Part shown: piece by piece, positions 46,140 to 55,042 of the stretch
Layout: every line of letters starts with the position of its first letter
Position numbering within the stretch: position 1 is the stretch's first letter
Assembly: GCF_022095615.2 (NCBI RefSeq)
Contig: NZ_CP155559.1
Location: forward strand, 1,423,501-1,487,500
Length of the DNA: 64,000 nt
Direction: 5' to 3'
From: Bacillus thuringiensis
GTDB lineage: Bacteria > Bacillota > Bacilli > Bacillales > Bacillaceae_G
Notes under the pieces: generated by a model
Database searches by the model: none
Seen by the model: only the letters and a program-made list of their open reading frames with translations
Told to the model about the DNA's origin: nothing
Position numbers and translations under genes: made by a program

Positions 46140-46814
46140 ATGCTAAATAAAATTTATGATTGGGTAGATGAAAGGCTAGATATTACACCAATATGGCGTG
46201 ATATCGCTGATCATGAAGTACCTGAACATGTAAACCCGGCACATCACTTTTCTGCATTCGTTTATTGCTTTGGAGGACTGACCTTTTTCGTTACCGTAAT
46301 TCAAATTTTATCTGGAATGTTTTTGACGATGTATTATGTGCCTGATATTAAAAATGCTTGGGAATCGGTTTATTATTTACAAAATGAAGTTGCATACGGA
46401 CAAATTGTTCGTGGTATGCACCACTGGGGTGCTAGTCTCGTCATTGTAATGATGTTTTTACATACACTTAGAGTTTTCTTCCAGGGTGCGTATAAAAAGC
46501 CTCGTGAGCTAAACTGGATTGTTGGTGTTCTTATTTTCTTTGTTATGTTAGGTCTTGGATTTACTGGATATTTATTACCGTGGGATATGAAAGCTTTATT
46601 TGCTACGAAAGTAGGGATTCAAATTGCAGAGCAAACGCCGCTCATTGGTCCTTATATTAAAACATTACTCGCTGGTCATTCCGAAATTGTTGGCGCTCAA
46701 ACATTAACTCGCTTCTTTGCTATTCACGTCTTCTTCTTACCAGCAGCACTTCTAGGTTTAATGGCCTTCCACTTCATCATGATTCGCAAACAAGGTATTT
46801 CCGGTCCACTATAA
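46140..46814 (+). CDS. qcrB: Menaquinol:cytochrome c reductase cytochrome b subunit
   Basis: Cytochrome b6-type subunit, 224 residues with four membrane helices and the four haem-ligand histidines (RGMHHWGASLVI and MFLHTLRVF; later RFFAIHVFFLPA and GLMAFHFIM). Haem and menaquinol sites lie here. It starts directly after the qcrA stop with AGAGGGGGTGCAAAGTAG as ribosome site inside qcrA. Confidence 0.95.
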   Translation: MLNKIYDWVDERLDITPIWRDIADHEVPEHVNPAHHFSAFVYCFGGLTFFVTVIQILSGMFLTMYYVPDIKNAWESVYYLQNEVAYGQIVRGMHHWGASLVIVMMFLHTLRVFFQGAYKKPRELNWIVGVLIFFVMLGLGFTGYLLPWDMKALFATKVGIQIAEQTPLIGPYIKTLLAGHSEIVGAQTLTRFFAIHVFFLPAALLGLMAFHFIMIRKQGISGPL

Positions 46815-46857
46815 GAGATTGCTAAATTAAAGGGGAAAGAACTAAAGGAGGGAGATT

Positions 46858-47625
46858 ATGCATCGCGGCAAAGGGATGAAGTTTGTAGGAGATTCTCGGG
46901 TACCGGTAGCTCGGAAACCAAATATTCCAAAAGACTATTCTGAATACCCAGGAAAAACAGAAGCATTTTGGCCGAATTTCTTGCTAAAAGAATGGATGGT
47001 TGGTGCAGTTTTTTTAATCGGTTATTTATGTTTAACAGTGGCGCATCCGTCGCCACTTGAGAGAATGGCGGATCCAACTGATGCCGGATATATACCACTT
47101 CCAGATTGGTATTTCTTATTCTTGTATCAGTTGTTAAAGTATTCTTATGCTTCTGGCTCATTTACTGTAATTGGAGCGTTTATAATGCCAGGGATTGCGT
47201 TTGGCGCATTACTATTAGCTCCATTTCTTGATCGAGGACCAGAAAGACGCCCGTTAAAGCGTCCTGTAGCAACTGGATTTATGCTTTTAGCAATTGCATC
47301 GATTATCTTTTTAACTTGGGAATCTGTAGCACACCACGACTGGGAAGCTGCAAAAAAACAAGGAGCAATTGTAAAAACAGCACCAGTTGATAAAAATGAT
47401 GACGGCTATAAATTAATGCAAAAAAATACTTGTTTAACATGTCACGGTGACAATTTACAGGGCGGGGCAGCAGCGCCTGCACTGCAAAACTTAACTTTAA
47501 AGCCAGAAGAAATTGCTAAAATTGCGAAAGAAGGAAAAGGTTCAATGCCTAAAGGCGTATTTAAAGGTACGGATGAGGAATTGAAGAAGCTTTCGGAATT
47601 CGTTGCAAAGTATAATAAAAAATAA
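46858..47625 (+). CDS. qcrC: Menaquinol:cytochrome c reductase cytochrome b/c subunit
   Basis: A fusion typical of bacilli, 255 residues: an N-terminal part like subunit IV of the b6f complex (PLPDWYFLFLYQLLKYSYA, three membrane helices) and a C-terminal c-type cytochrome with the haem motif CLTCHGDNLQGG (CXXCH) and axial Met in GSMPKG. The haem is attached outside by the ResBC system encoded at the other end of the window. RBS TAAAGGAGGGAGATT. Confidence 0.95.
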   Translation: MHRGKGMKFVGDSRVPVARKPNIPKDYSEYPGKTEAFWPNFLLKEWMVGAVFLIGYLCLTVAHPSPLERMADPTDAGYIPLPDWYFLFLYQLLKYSYASGSFTVIGAFIMPGIAFGALLLAPFLDRGPERRPLKRPVATGFMLLAIASIIFLTWESVAHHDWEAAKKQGAIVKTAPVDKNDDGYKLMQKNTCLTCHGDNLQGGAAAPALQNLTLKPEEIAKIAKEGKGSMPKGVFKGTDEELKKLSEFVAKYNKK

Positions 47626-47626
47626 T

Positions 47627-47667
47627 AAAAAGCTGACTACAAAAATTTGTAGTCAGCTTTTTATTTT
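47627..47667 (+). terminator. Terminator after qcrC
   Basis: The stem AAAAGCTGACTACAAA / TTTGTAGTCAGCTTTT is followed by TATTTT. Confidence 0.92.
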
Positions 47668-47713
47668 GATGAAAGAAAGTTTACTATATAATAGAGTAGT
47701 GTTTGAGAAAAGA

Positions 47714-48337
47714 ATGACTTTGTTTGAAAGGTGTTGGACATACAGCTTGGTTTACTTGTATGCAATGTTAAGGCAACGCTCCGTGTTATTATTTTTATTA
47801 GTTGTTAACATATTAGGTACAATATACGGATTTATATGGTATGGAAATCAATTAAAAGAAACTTCACCTATATTTTGGCCATTTGTACCTGATAGCCCGA
47901 TGGCGAGTCTCTTTTTTGTCTTTGTTTTAATTGCTTTTTTAATAAAGAGAAATTGGGGATTAATAGAGGCGTTAGCGATTGTTACTTTAATAAAATATGG
48001 TATATGGGCTGTTGTTGTAAATGGGGTTTTGATCTATGTAAAAGGTCCTATTGGTGTTATGGGATATATGTTAATGCTTTCGCATTTTGCGATGGCAGTA
48101 CAGGGATTGTTATATGTACCGTTTTACCGTATAAAAAAATGGCATTTTGCGGTAGCGGCTATATGGACATTACATAATGATGCAATTGATTATTTATTCT
48201 GGCAAATGCCGAGATATGGAATTATGCATTTGTTTGTAGAAGAAATTGGTTATTTTACGTTCTGGCTAAGTATTGCAGTTCTTTGTATTACATATTATTC
48301 TTGCTTACGTGAGAACCGAAAACAGTTTTCTTTATAA
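47714..48337 (+). CDS. ypjA: DUF1405 membrane protein YpjA
   Basis: A 207-residue membrane protein with about six helices. The part LFLLVVNILGTIYGFIWYGN, then FWPFVPDSPMASLFF is the DUF1405 core. The frame opens far upstream through the qcrC terminator; ATG 47714 is chosen because it lies just before the conserved core, though no strong ribosome site is seen (GAGAAAAGA). Function unknown. Confidence 0.8.
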   Translation: MTLFERCWTYSLVYLYAMLRQRSVLLFLLVVNILGTIYGFIWYGNQLKETSPIFWPFVPDSPMASLFFVFVLIAFLIKRNWGLIEALAIVTLIKYGIWAVVVNGVLIYVKGPIGVMGYMLMLSHFAMAVQGLLYVPFYRIKKWHFAVAAIWTLHNDAIDYLFWQMPRYGIMHLFVEEIGYFTFWLSIAVLCITYYSCLRENRKQFSL

Positions 48338-48362
48338 TAGTTAGAACATGTAGGGGGAGAAA

Positions 48363-49049
48363 ATGAAGAAAAATAAGAGTGGTACAAAAATATGGGATCG
48401 ATTGGTTACAATAGTTGTTTCATACAGCATAGCATTTTCTGTATTTGCACTCGCAACAACGGCGGTTGTATACGGAAAATGGCTGTATTATTTTGAAATT
48501 GATTTTTTAAACATTCCAGATTTAGCGGATATGACGAAGGGTGATATTAAAAGAAATTATGATGTGCTTATCACATATTTATCGCCGTTTTATGATGGTG
48601 CATTACAGTTGCCAACATTAGATATGTCTACAAATGGCCGTATTCATTTTGTAGATGTTAAAAATATTTTAGTCAAGATTCAATATGTAATGTATGCAAC
48701 AATTATGATTGCAATGATAGGCGGCATTTATTTATTAAAAAAGAAAAATGAAAAGTTTTTACTGCACGGATCGATTTTAACAATTATCTTTCCGATCGCG
48801 CTGATGCTACCAATCGCTATTAATTTTGAAAAGAGTTTTGTATTATTCCATAAACTGTTATTCAGTAATGATTATTGGATGTTTGATATTGAAACGGATC
48901 CGATTATATTAATGCTACCAGAAGAATTCTTTATGCATGCTGCGTGTGCTATTTTATTATTTATTTTATGCGGCAGCATAATTTGTTACAGCTTGTATAG
49001 ATATTTTGTAAAAAAGAAAAGGGTTTCAAAGGAAAAATTCTCTGTTTAA
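48363..49049 (+). CDS. TIGR01906-type integral membrane protein
   Basis: A 228-residue membrane protein with four helices (about 17-40, 105-130, 137-155 and 190-213). The external loop between the first two (KGDIKRNYDVLITYLSPFYD) and the segment FHKLLFSNDYWMFDIETDPI fit the conserved TIGR01906 family; function unknown. The start follows GTAGGGGGAGAAA. It lies between ypjA and ypjB, which are neighbours in B. subtilis as far as I recall. A hairpin overlaps its last codons. Confidence 0.78.
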   Translation: MKKNKSGTKIWDRLVTIVVSYSIAFSVFALATTAVVYGKWLYYFEIDFLNIPDLADMTKGDIKRNYDVLITYLSPFYDGALQLPTLDMSTNGRIHFVDVKNILVKIQYVMYATIMIAMIGGIYLLKKKNEKFLLHGSILTIIFPIALMLPIAINFEKSFVLFHKLLFSNDYWMFDIETDPIILMLPEEFFMHAACAILLFILCGSIICYSLYRYFVKKKRVSKEKFSV

Positions 49050-49065
49050 AGAGAATTTTTTTGTT
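49038..49065 (+). terminator. Terminator overlapping the end of the TIGR01906-type gene
   Basis: The stem AAATTCTCT / AGAGAATTT with loop GTTTAA is followed by more T. Confidence 0.8.
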
Positions 49066-49156
49066 TGTAAAACGATAATATATTTTTCGGTCCAGTTCTG
49101 TTCTATTCTTGTCCAAATTAACATATTTTGTACTAGTAGTTATAGGGGGGACCGTG

Positions 49157-49945
49157 ATGAAGAGAACATTAATTGGATTGATAGCATTTCTAATTATAAT
49201 GTTTCCGTTACGTATATATGCTGAAGAGTGGAGTGAACTAACCGGATTGTTAGATGACTCATTACAATTAGTGAAGCGTAATGAAGATGAAAAAGCAGTA
49301 CAAGTATTACAACATTTCTCGGAGCAGTTTGTCATAAAGGGGAATGAAAAGAAGCAAGAAGTAACGCCAGATCAAGTTAGAGTTATTTCTTTGGCATATG
49401 ACAAGGCAAAACAATCTCTCGCAGAAGAAGATTTAGGTAAACAAGTTAAAATTGATAATGTGTTAGCCCTACAGCTCGCGGTTGATGCGCAAGTGTCGAA
49501 ATATCAACCACTTTGGATGGAGAGAGAAAAAAAAGTAATGGGTGCCTTTTCTCAAATGGAAAAAGCGATGAAAAAAGAAGATACGGGACAGTTTCAACAA
49601 ACGTTAAACACATTTTTGCATGAATTTAATATTATTTATCCAAGTTTAATGATTGCTTTGCCAGAAAACGAAGTGCAGCGTGTAAATGCCCATTTATCTT
49701 ATTTGGATGAATTTCGTAACGTTATGTTAAAAACAAAAGGTGGGCAAATGCAATTAGGGATCATTAAAGGGGATTTGCAAAAAATATTTCACACAGTAAA
49801 AAAAGATGAAATTGCACCCTCTCTCATTTGGTTTATGACAATTACTGGAGGTCTTATTTTATTCACATTAACTTATGTTGGGTGGAGAAAGTATAAAGGA
49901 GAGAGAGAAAAAAGGAAAAGTAATGTACACTCTAAGAATAGATAA
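49157..49945 (+). CDS. ypjB: Sporulation protein YpjB
   Basis: A 262-residue protein with a signal peptide (1-22, ending IYA), an external mostly helical domain and a C-terminal membrane anchor (SLIWFMTITGGLILFTL) followed by a basic tail. This is the layout of YpjB, listed as a sporulation-associated protein in B. subtilis. ATG 49157 lies behind ATAGGGGGGACCGTG. No enzyme motif is seen. Confidence 0.82.
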   Translation: MKRTLIGLIAFLIIMFPLRIYAEEWSELTGLLDDSLQLVKRNEDEKAVQVLQHFSEQFVIKGNEKKQEVTPDQVRVISLAYDKAKQSLAEEDLGKQVKIDNVLALQLAVDAQVSKYQPLWMEREKKVMGAFSQMEKAMKKEDTGQFQQTLNTFLHEFNIIYPSLMIALPENEVQRVNAHLSYLDEFRNVMLKTKGGQMQLGIIKGDLQKIFHTVKKDEIAPSLIWFMTITGGLILFTLTYVGWRKYKGEREKRKSNVHSKNR

Positions 49946-50054
49946 TGCAATAAATAAAGATATGGATTGTAAGGTTTATTCATTGACAATGATGTCAGAA
50001 GAAAATAGAATGAGAAGTACTATAATTAAAACTTCAATGGAGGTTCAGAGGTTC

Positions 50055-50738
50055 ATGATGTTTTATTTAATTTACTTCGCGATCATAATGATCATACCGT
50101 TGTATGCACAGTCAAAAGTACGTAGTGCCTATAGCAAGTATTCACAAGTTTATTCAACATCAGGTATGACAGGAGCGGAAGTGGCTCGAAAAATTTTAGA
50201 TGAGAATGGATTATACAACGTAGCTGTAGAAGAAACACCAGGTCATTTATCAGACCATTATGATCCAACTGCCAAAACAGTTCGATTATCAACAGACAAC
50301 TATTACGGTCATTCAGTTGCTGGTACAGCAGTTGCAGCACACGAAGTAGGACACGCAATTCAAGATGCAAAAGATTATAACTTTATGCGTATTCGTCATT
50401 CGTTAGTGCCAGTTGCAAACTTTGGATCGAATATTTCTTGGGTATTTATTATGATTGGTGCCTTTGCATCTATGTCTAACTTATTGTTATTAGGTATTAT
50501 CTTAATGGCAGCAGGTGTTGTGTTCCAACTGGTTACATTACCTGTTGAGTTTGATGCATCAAAGCGTGCAATGCAACAAATTGAAGCGTTAGGTATCGTA
50601 TCAACAGATGAATATGGGCAAGCTCGTAAAGTATTAAATGCGGCAGCATTAACATATGTAGCAGCTGCAGCTGTAGCGGTATTTGAATTATTACGTCTCG
50701 TATTAATGTATACTGGTATGCAGCGTAGCGACGACTAA
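50055..50738 (+). CDS. YugP-type zinc metallopeptidase
   Basis: A 227-residue membrane protein with an N-terminal helix, then the zinc-binding HEXXH in AAHEVGHAIQDAKDYN, and further helices (SNISWVFIMIGAFASM, LLLLGIILMAAGVVF) with FDASKRAMQQIEALG. The frame runs up to 49875 inside ypjB, but conserved sequence starts at MMFYLIYF behind GGAGGTTCAGAGG. Putative peptidase; substrate unknown. Confidence 0.85.
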   Translation: MMFYLIYFAIIMIIPLYAQSKVRSAYSKYSQVYSTSGMTGAEVARKILDENGLYNVAVEETPGHLSDHYDPTAKTVRLSTDNYYGHSVAGTAVAAHEVGHAIQDAKDYNFMRIRHSLVPVANFGSNISWVFIMIGAFASMSNLLLLGIILMAAGVVFQLVTLPVEFDASKRAMQQIEALGIVSTDEYGQARKVLNAAALTYVAAAAVAVFELLRLVLMYTGMQRSDD

Positions 50739-50764
50739 AGACTATCATTTGATAGTCTTTTTTT
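50737..50764 (+). terminator. Terminator after the YugP-like gene
   Basis: The perfect stem AAAGACTATCA / TGATAGTCTTT is followed by T4. Confidence 0.88.
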
Positions 50765-50837
50765 GTTTTGTGGATTGGATTATATAATGTATTGTAAATA
50801 GAAATAATAGAAGTAATGCGGAAAGGTGGTGAGGGAA

Positions 50838-51479
50838 ATGAAATATCCAAGCCATTTAGCAAAACAAGTGAGAGAACAAAGTGCCTCTTATCAGCTAGAA
50901 GGCTTTTTAAGTGGACAAGGTCCTGAAAATCCAAAATTTATGTTGCTAGGAGAAGCGCCAGGTGAAACAGAAATTCATAATGGGATTCCGTTTAGCGGGA
51001 GAGCAGGAAAACAATTAATGGTTTTTCTAGAACGGATTCCCGTTACAAGGGAAGAAGTATATATTACGAGCGCTGTTCGGAGTAGACCTTATAAGTGGAG
51101 AGAGAAAAAAGAACGAAATGGTGAAATCATACAGAAAAAGTATAATAGAACGCCAAATCAAGGAGAAATACTTGCCCATGCCCCTTTGTTGGATTATGAA
51201 TTAGAGGAAATAAACCCGAAGCTTATCGTCACACTTGGAAATATCGGCCTTCAACGTTTAACAGGAAAAAATAAAAAAATAACTGATGTGCACGGACAAT
51301 TATTAAAACAGCCCATTCAAAAATTAAAGGATATGCAAAGTACAGAGTTTATATGGTCAGAGAAAGAATATCATATTTTCCCGACTTTTCATCCTGCTTC
51401 CATTTTTTATAATCGGAGTTTATTGGAGCTTATTTATGAGGATTTAGGGAAACTAAAAAAATATGTAATAAAAAACTAG
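50838..51479 (+). CDS. Uracil-DNA-glycosylase superfamily protein
   Basis: A 213-residue protein with the UDG fold. Motif 1 region MLLGEAPGETEIHNGIPFSG and motif 2-like TFHPASIFYN match family 4-like enzymes that remove uracil from DNA. It has no cysteine at all, so the [4Fe-4S] cluster of canonical family 4 enzymes cannot form. ATG 50838 lies behind AAAGGTGGTGAGGGA. Whether it cuts uracil or another base is open. It stands alone with its own terminator. Confidence 0.82.
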   Translation: MKYPSHLAKQVREQSASYQLEGFLSGQGPENPKFMLLGEAPGETEIHNGIPFSGRAGKQLMVFLERIPVTREEVYITSAVRSRPYKWREKKERNGEIIQKKYNRTPNQGEILAHAPLLDYELEEINPKLIVTLGNIGLQRLTGKNKKITDVHGQLLKQPIQKLKDMQSTEFIWSEKEYHIFPTFHPASIFYNRSLLELIYEDLGKLKKYVIKN

Positions 51480-51504
51480 AAAAGCTAGAGAGCTTTTCTA
51501 GTTG
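51476..51504. terminator. Terminator between UDG-like gene and ypjC
   Basis: The perfect stem CTAGAAAAGCT / AGCTTTTCTAG with loop AGAG lies between the convergent genes; T run is short. Confidence 0.7.
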
Positions 51505-51507
51505 CAT

Positions 51508-52389
51508 TTATGTATGTAACGGGTTTTTATTTTCATCTAATGTAAAACCTTCACCAACTACATCATGTACATCACTTACAGCAACAAAGGCATGAGGATC
51601 TACAGAAGTAATAATATTTTTTAATTTCACGATTTCATTTTTAGCAACAACGCAATATAATACGTTCCGTTCCACTTTTGTATACGATCCAACAGCTTTT
51701 AAAAAAGTAGCTCCGCGTTCCATCTCAGATAAAATTTTGGCTGCAATTTCATCATTTTTATCTGAGATAATAGTTGCTCCTTTCGCTGCATAGGCTCCTT
51801 CTTGCATAAAATCAATGACTTTCGCACCGATAAAAACAGCAACTAACGTATACATGCCCTCGCGGTATGATAAATATGTAAGAATCGAGACGATAATGAC
51901 GATAGCATCAAACATAAACATCGTTTTCCCCATACTCCAGCCAACGTATTTATGAGCGAGTCTCGCGATAATATCTACACCGCCGGTAGTCCCGCCGTAT
52001 TTAAATATTATTCCAAGACCGATACCGATAAATGCCCCGGCGAATAAAGCCGCGAGTGTCATATCATTTTGTAAGTTTAAATGTAAGTTGAGAACTTCGT
52101 AACGCTGAAAAATCCATAGAAATAAAGATACGCTAAAGGTGCCGATTAGTGTATAGATAAATGTTGTTCTGCCAAGTAACTTCCAACCAATGAAAAATAT
52201 AGGGATATTTAAAATTAAGTTTGAGTAAGAAGGATCAAACTTAAATAGAAAATACAATAATAGTGTAATACCGGTAAATCCACCTTCTGCAAGGTGATTT
52301 TCAATATTGATATTCACAATACCGAAAGAAAAAATAGCGGAACCGATTAAAATGAAAATGATATTTCGAATCTTCAAATTTGATGTCAT
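51508..52389 (-). CDS. ypjC: YitT family membrane protein (YpjC)
   Basis: A 293-residue membrane protein with five or six helices (YitT_membrane domain, with FKYGGTTGGVDIIARL) and a C-terminal soluble DUF2179 domain (ATIISDKNDEIAAKILSEME then GATFLKAVGSYTK). Its job is not established. The start on the minus strand has TAGGGGGATTTCTAT before ATG. Upstream on the same strand lies repeat copy C with a promoter, so its leader may be that repeat. Confidence 0.88.
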   Translation of the reverse strand: MTSNLKIRNIIFILIGSAIFSFGIVNINIENHLAEGGFTGITLLLYFLFKFDPSYSNLILNIPIFFIGWKLLGRTTFIYTLIGTFSVSLFLWIFQRYEVLNLHLNLQNDMTLAALFAGAFIGIGLGIIFKYGGTTGGVDIIARLAHKYVGWSMGKTMFMFDAIVIIVSILTYLSYREGMYTLVAVFIGAKVIDFMQEGAYAAKGATIISDKNDEIAAKILSEMERGATFLKAVGSYTKVERNVLYCVVAKNEIVKLKNIITSVDPHAFVAVSDVHDVVGEGFTLDENKNPLHT

Positions 52390-52489
52390 ATAGAAATCCC
52401 CCTAATTATGTAGATTGCATTGCTCCGCTGATACGGTAAAACATAATGATAAGTAATTTCTAGTTGTTAGTAAAAATAGTGAAGGCTAC

Positions 52490-52663
52490 AAAAATCCGAT
52501 TGGTTCGGGCTGGTGTTTTGCGAAAATCATGCAAAAGAAGTTTCACTTTACCCCGTTCCAACGGCTGGTAGGAGATAAAGCTCTGAAGAAAGTCAAACCA
52601 GCCGTAGGAACCCGATTGGTTCAACTAATCTTTTGCAAAAACCGCAAAAGAAAGTTTCACTTT
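52490..52663 (-). repeat. Dispersed structured repeat, copy C (double unit)
   Basis: Read on the minus strand: AAAGTGAAACTTT, hairpin CTTTTGC / GCAAAAG and AACCAATCGGG; then a long hairpin ACGGCTGGT / ACCAGCCGT (52561-52605); then a second unit AAAGTGAAACTT, hairpin TTTTGC / GCAAAA and CCGAACCAATCGG followed by T5. The hairpin sequences differ from copies A and B but keep the order of elements. Confidence 0.7.
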
Positions 52664-52692
52664 ATTATAGTCTATCCAAAAAAGGGTCGCAA
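52664..52692 (-). promoter_or_regulatory. Promoter abutting repeat copy C
   Basis: On the minus strand TTGCGA (52692-52687), 17 nt, TATAAT (52669-52664), with the repeat's AAAGTG beginning at the very next base. Confidence 0.65.
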
Positions 52693-52774
52693 ATAGGTGT
52701 TTGGCGGGGAATAATATTTGTCAAATCGCGATGAATTGGCTAACATGAAAGAGGAAGGATTAGAGGTGAATTGT

Positions 52775-53116
52775 ATGGAAGCGAAAACGATGAAGGATAT
52801 GCAGAAAGAAGTAGATGCATATATTGGTCAGTTTAAAGAAGGTTATTTCAGTCCACTTGCAATGATGGCTCGTTTAACGGAAGAAATGGGTGAGCTTGCA
52901 AGAGAGGTTAATCATTATTATGGTGAGAAACCGAAGAAAACAACTGAAACAGAACGTAGTATTGAAGAAGAGCTTGGAGATGTATTATTTGTTATGATTT
53001 GTATGGCAAATAGTTTAAATATTGATTTAGAAACAGCACATAACATTGTAATGAATAAATTTAATACTCGCGATAAAGATCGCTGGACACGTATTGATGA
53101 GGGAGAGAAAGAATAA
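52775..53116 (+). CDS. ypjD: MazG-like nucleotide pyrophosphohydrolase
   Basis: A 113-residue all-helical protein with the metal-binding pattern [11 protein letters not shown] then [11 protein letters not shown] (EExxE ... ExxD) of the MazG/YpjD group, which hydrolyses nucleoside triphosphates to monophosphates, likely non-canonical ones. The frame opens at 52718, but ATG 52775 has AGAGGTGAATTGT before it and gives the usual length. It overlaps dapB by one base. Confidence 0.87.
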   Translation: MEAKTMKDMQKEVDAYIGQFKEGYFSPLAMMARLTEEMGELAREVNHYYGEKPKKTTETERSIEEELGDVLFVMICMANSLNIDLETAHNIVMNKFNTRDKDRWTRIDEGEKE

Positions 53117-53916
53117 TGAAAGAAATTAAAGTAATTATCGCTGGACCAAGAGGACGTATGGGACATGAAGCAGTCCTTCTTATGGAAAGAACGGAACATT
53201 TTAATTTAGTAGCAGCGGTGGATTATAAGCATGGCGGAGAGAAAATTTCTGATTTACCGGGTATGCCAGCGCTAGATGCACCTATTTACGCAGATTTACA
53301 TACTTGTTTAGAGGAAGTAGAAGCTGATGTGTTATTAGATTTAACAACGCCAGAAGTTGGGAAACAACACGTTACACTTGCAGTTGAGCGTGGACTTCGT
53401 TCTGTTATTGGTACAACTGGATTTACAGAGGAAGAACTAAAGCAATTAACAGAGAATGCGAAAGAAAAAGAAGTAGGAACAATTATCGCTCCAAACTTTG
53501 CAATTGGTGCAGTTCTTATGATGAAATTCTCACAAATGGCAGCGAAGTATTTCCAAGATGTTGAAGTAATTGAATTGCATCATGATCAAAAGTTAGATGC
53601 ACCATCTGGTACAGCGGTAAAAACAGTAGAATTAATTCGTCAAAACCGTGAATCAAAACAGCAAGGTCATCCAAATGAAGTAGAGCAACTAGAAGGAGCT
53701 CGTGGTGCAAATGTAGACGGCATTCACATTCATAGTGTACGTTTACCAGGACTTATTGCACATCAAGAAGTAATGTTTGGTGGAAATGGACAAATGTTAA
53801 CGGTTCGTCATGATTCATTCAATCGTGAATCATTTATGTCGGGTGTAAAACTATCAATTGATACAGTAATGAATCTAGATCATCTGGTGTACGGTTTAGA
53901 AAATATTATCGACTAA
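53116..53916 (+). CDS. dapB: 4-hydroxy-tetrahydrodipicolinate reductase
   Basis: Lysine/diaminopimelate pathway enzyme, 266 residues. The nucleotide-binding start [15 protein letters not shown] and the active-site signature [18 protein letters not shown] are complete. Its product leads to cell-wall diaminopimelate, to lysine and, in spore formers, to dipicolinate. It starts at the ypjD stop (TAATG); mgsA follows after 14 nt. Confidence 0.96.
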   Translation: MKEIKVIIAGPRGRMGHEAVLLMERTEHFNLVAAVDYKHGGEKISDLPGMPALDAPIYADLHTCLEEVEADVLLDLTTPEVGKQHVTLAVERGLRSVIGTTGFTEEELKQLTENAKEKEVGTIIAPNFAIGAVLMMKFSQMAAKYFQDVEVIELHHDQKLDAPSGTAVKTVELIRQNRESKQQGHPNEVEQLEGARGANVDGIHIHSVRLPGLIAHQEVMFGGNGQMLTVRHDSFNRESFMSGVKLSIDTVMNLDHLVYGLENIID

Positions 53917-53930
53917 AGGGGAGACAACGG

Positions 53931-54326
53931 ATGAAAATTGCCTTAATCGCACATGACAAAAAGAAAAATGACATGGTTTCGTTTGCATACGCATATAAAC
54001 CAATTTTTGAACAACATGAATTATTTGCAACAGGAACGACAGGACTTCGTATTATGGAAGCGACTGGCTTAGTTGTAACAAGATATCAATCGGGTCCTCT
54101 TGGTGGCGATCAAGAAATTGGTGCAATGATTGCAAAAAATGATATGGATATGGTGATTTTTTTCCGGGATCCACTAACTGCTCAGCCGCATGAACCAGAT
54201 GTAAATGCATTGCTTCGTCTATGTGATGTATATGCGATTCCACTTGCAACGAATATGGCAAGTGCTGAAATGTTAATGCACGCATTAGAGCGAGGAGATT
54301 TAGATTACCGCAAGTTAAGAAAATGA
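53931..54326 (+). CDS. mgsA: Methylglyoxal synthase
   Basis: Converts dihydroxyacetone phosphate to methylglyoxal and phosphate; 131 residues. Typical blocks are [37 protein letters not shown] and [16 protein letters not shown] with the catalytic Asp. Bacillithiol, made by the following bsh genes, takes part in methylglyoxal detoxification in bacilli, so the grouping makes sense. The stop is close to the bshB1 ribosome site. Confidence 0.95.
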   Translation: MKIALIAHDKKKNDMVSFAYAYKPIFEQHELFATGTTGLRIMEATGLVVTRYQSGPLGGDQEIGAMIAKNDMDMVIFFRDPLTAQPHEPDVNALLRLCDVYAIPLATNMASAEMLMHALERGDLDYRKLRK

Positions 54327-54337
54327 GGGGAACAATT

Positions 54338-55042
54338 ATGAGTGGATTACATATATTAGCGTTTGGTGCTCATGCCGATGATGTTGAAATCGGCATGGCT
54401 GGTACCATTGCTAAATATACGAAGCAAGGGTATGAAGTAGGTATTTGTGATTTAACAGAAGCTGATCTTTCTTCTAATGGAACGATAGAGTTGAGAAAAG
54501 AAGAAGCAAAGGCGGCAGCTCGTATAATGGGAGTAAAAACGAGACTGAATTTAGCGATGCCAGACCGTGGTTTGTATATGAAAGAAGAGTATATACGTGA
54601 AATTGTAAAGGTGATTCGTACATATAAACCAAAACTAGTTTTTGCGCCGTATTATGAAGATCGTCATCCAGATCATGCAAATTGTGCGAAACTTGTGGAA
54701 GAAGCTATTTTTTCAGCGGGAATTCGTAAATATATGCCAGAGGTTTCACCACATCGCGTGGAGTCTTTTTATTATTATATGATTAATGGTTTTCATAAAC
54801 CGAATTTTTGTATAGATATAAGTGAGTACCTTTCTATAAAAGTGGAAGCATTAGAAGCATATGGAAGTCAGTTTTCAACAGGGAGTGATGGTGTGAAAAC
54901 GCCGTTAACAGAAGGTTATGTTGAAACTGTGGTTGCTCGTGAGAAAATGTTTGGAAAAGAAGTTGGAGTTTTATATGCCGAGGGATTTATGAGTAAGAAG
55001 CCGGTTTTATTACATGCTGATTTAATAGGGGGATGTAAATGA
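54338..55042 (+). CDS. bshB1: Bacillithiol biosynthesis deacetylase BshB1
   Basis: Zinc-dependent LmbE-type deacetylase, 234 residues, removing the acetyl group from GlcNAc-malate in bacillithiol synthesis. The metal motif [14 protein letters not shown] near residue 10 and the later [14 protein letters not shown] (HPDH) are intact. ATG 54338 follows GAGGGGAACAATT. Overlaps bshA by four bases. Confidence 0.95.
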   Translation: MSGLHILAFGAHADDVEIGMAGTIAKYTKQGYEVGICDLTEADLSSNGTIELRKEEAKAAARIMGVKTRLNLAMPDRGLYMKEEYIREIVKVIRTYKPKLVFAPYYEDRHPDHANCAKLVEEAIFSAGIRKYMPEVSPHRVESFYYYMINGFHKPNFCIDISEYLSIKVEALEAYGSQFSTGSDGVKTPLTEGYVETVVAREKMFGKEVGVLYAEGFMSKKPVLLHADLIGGCK

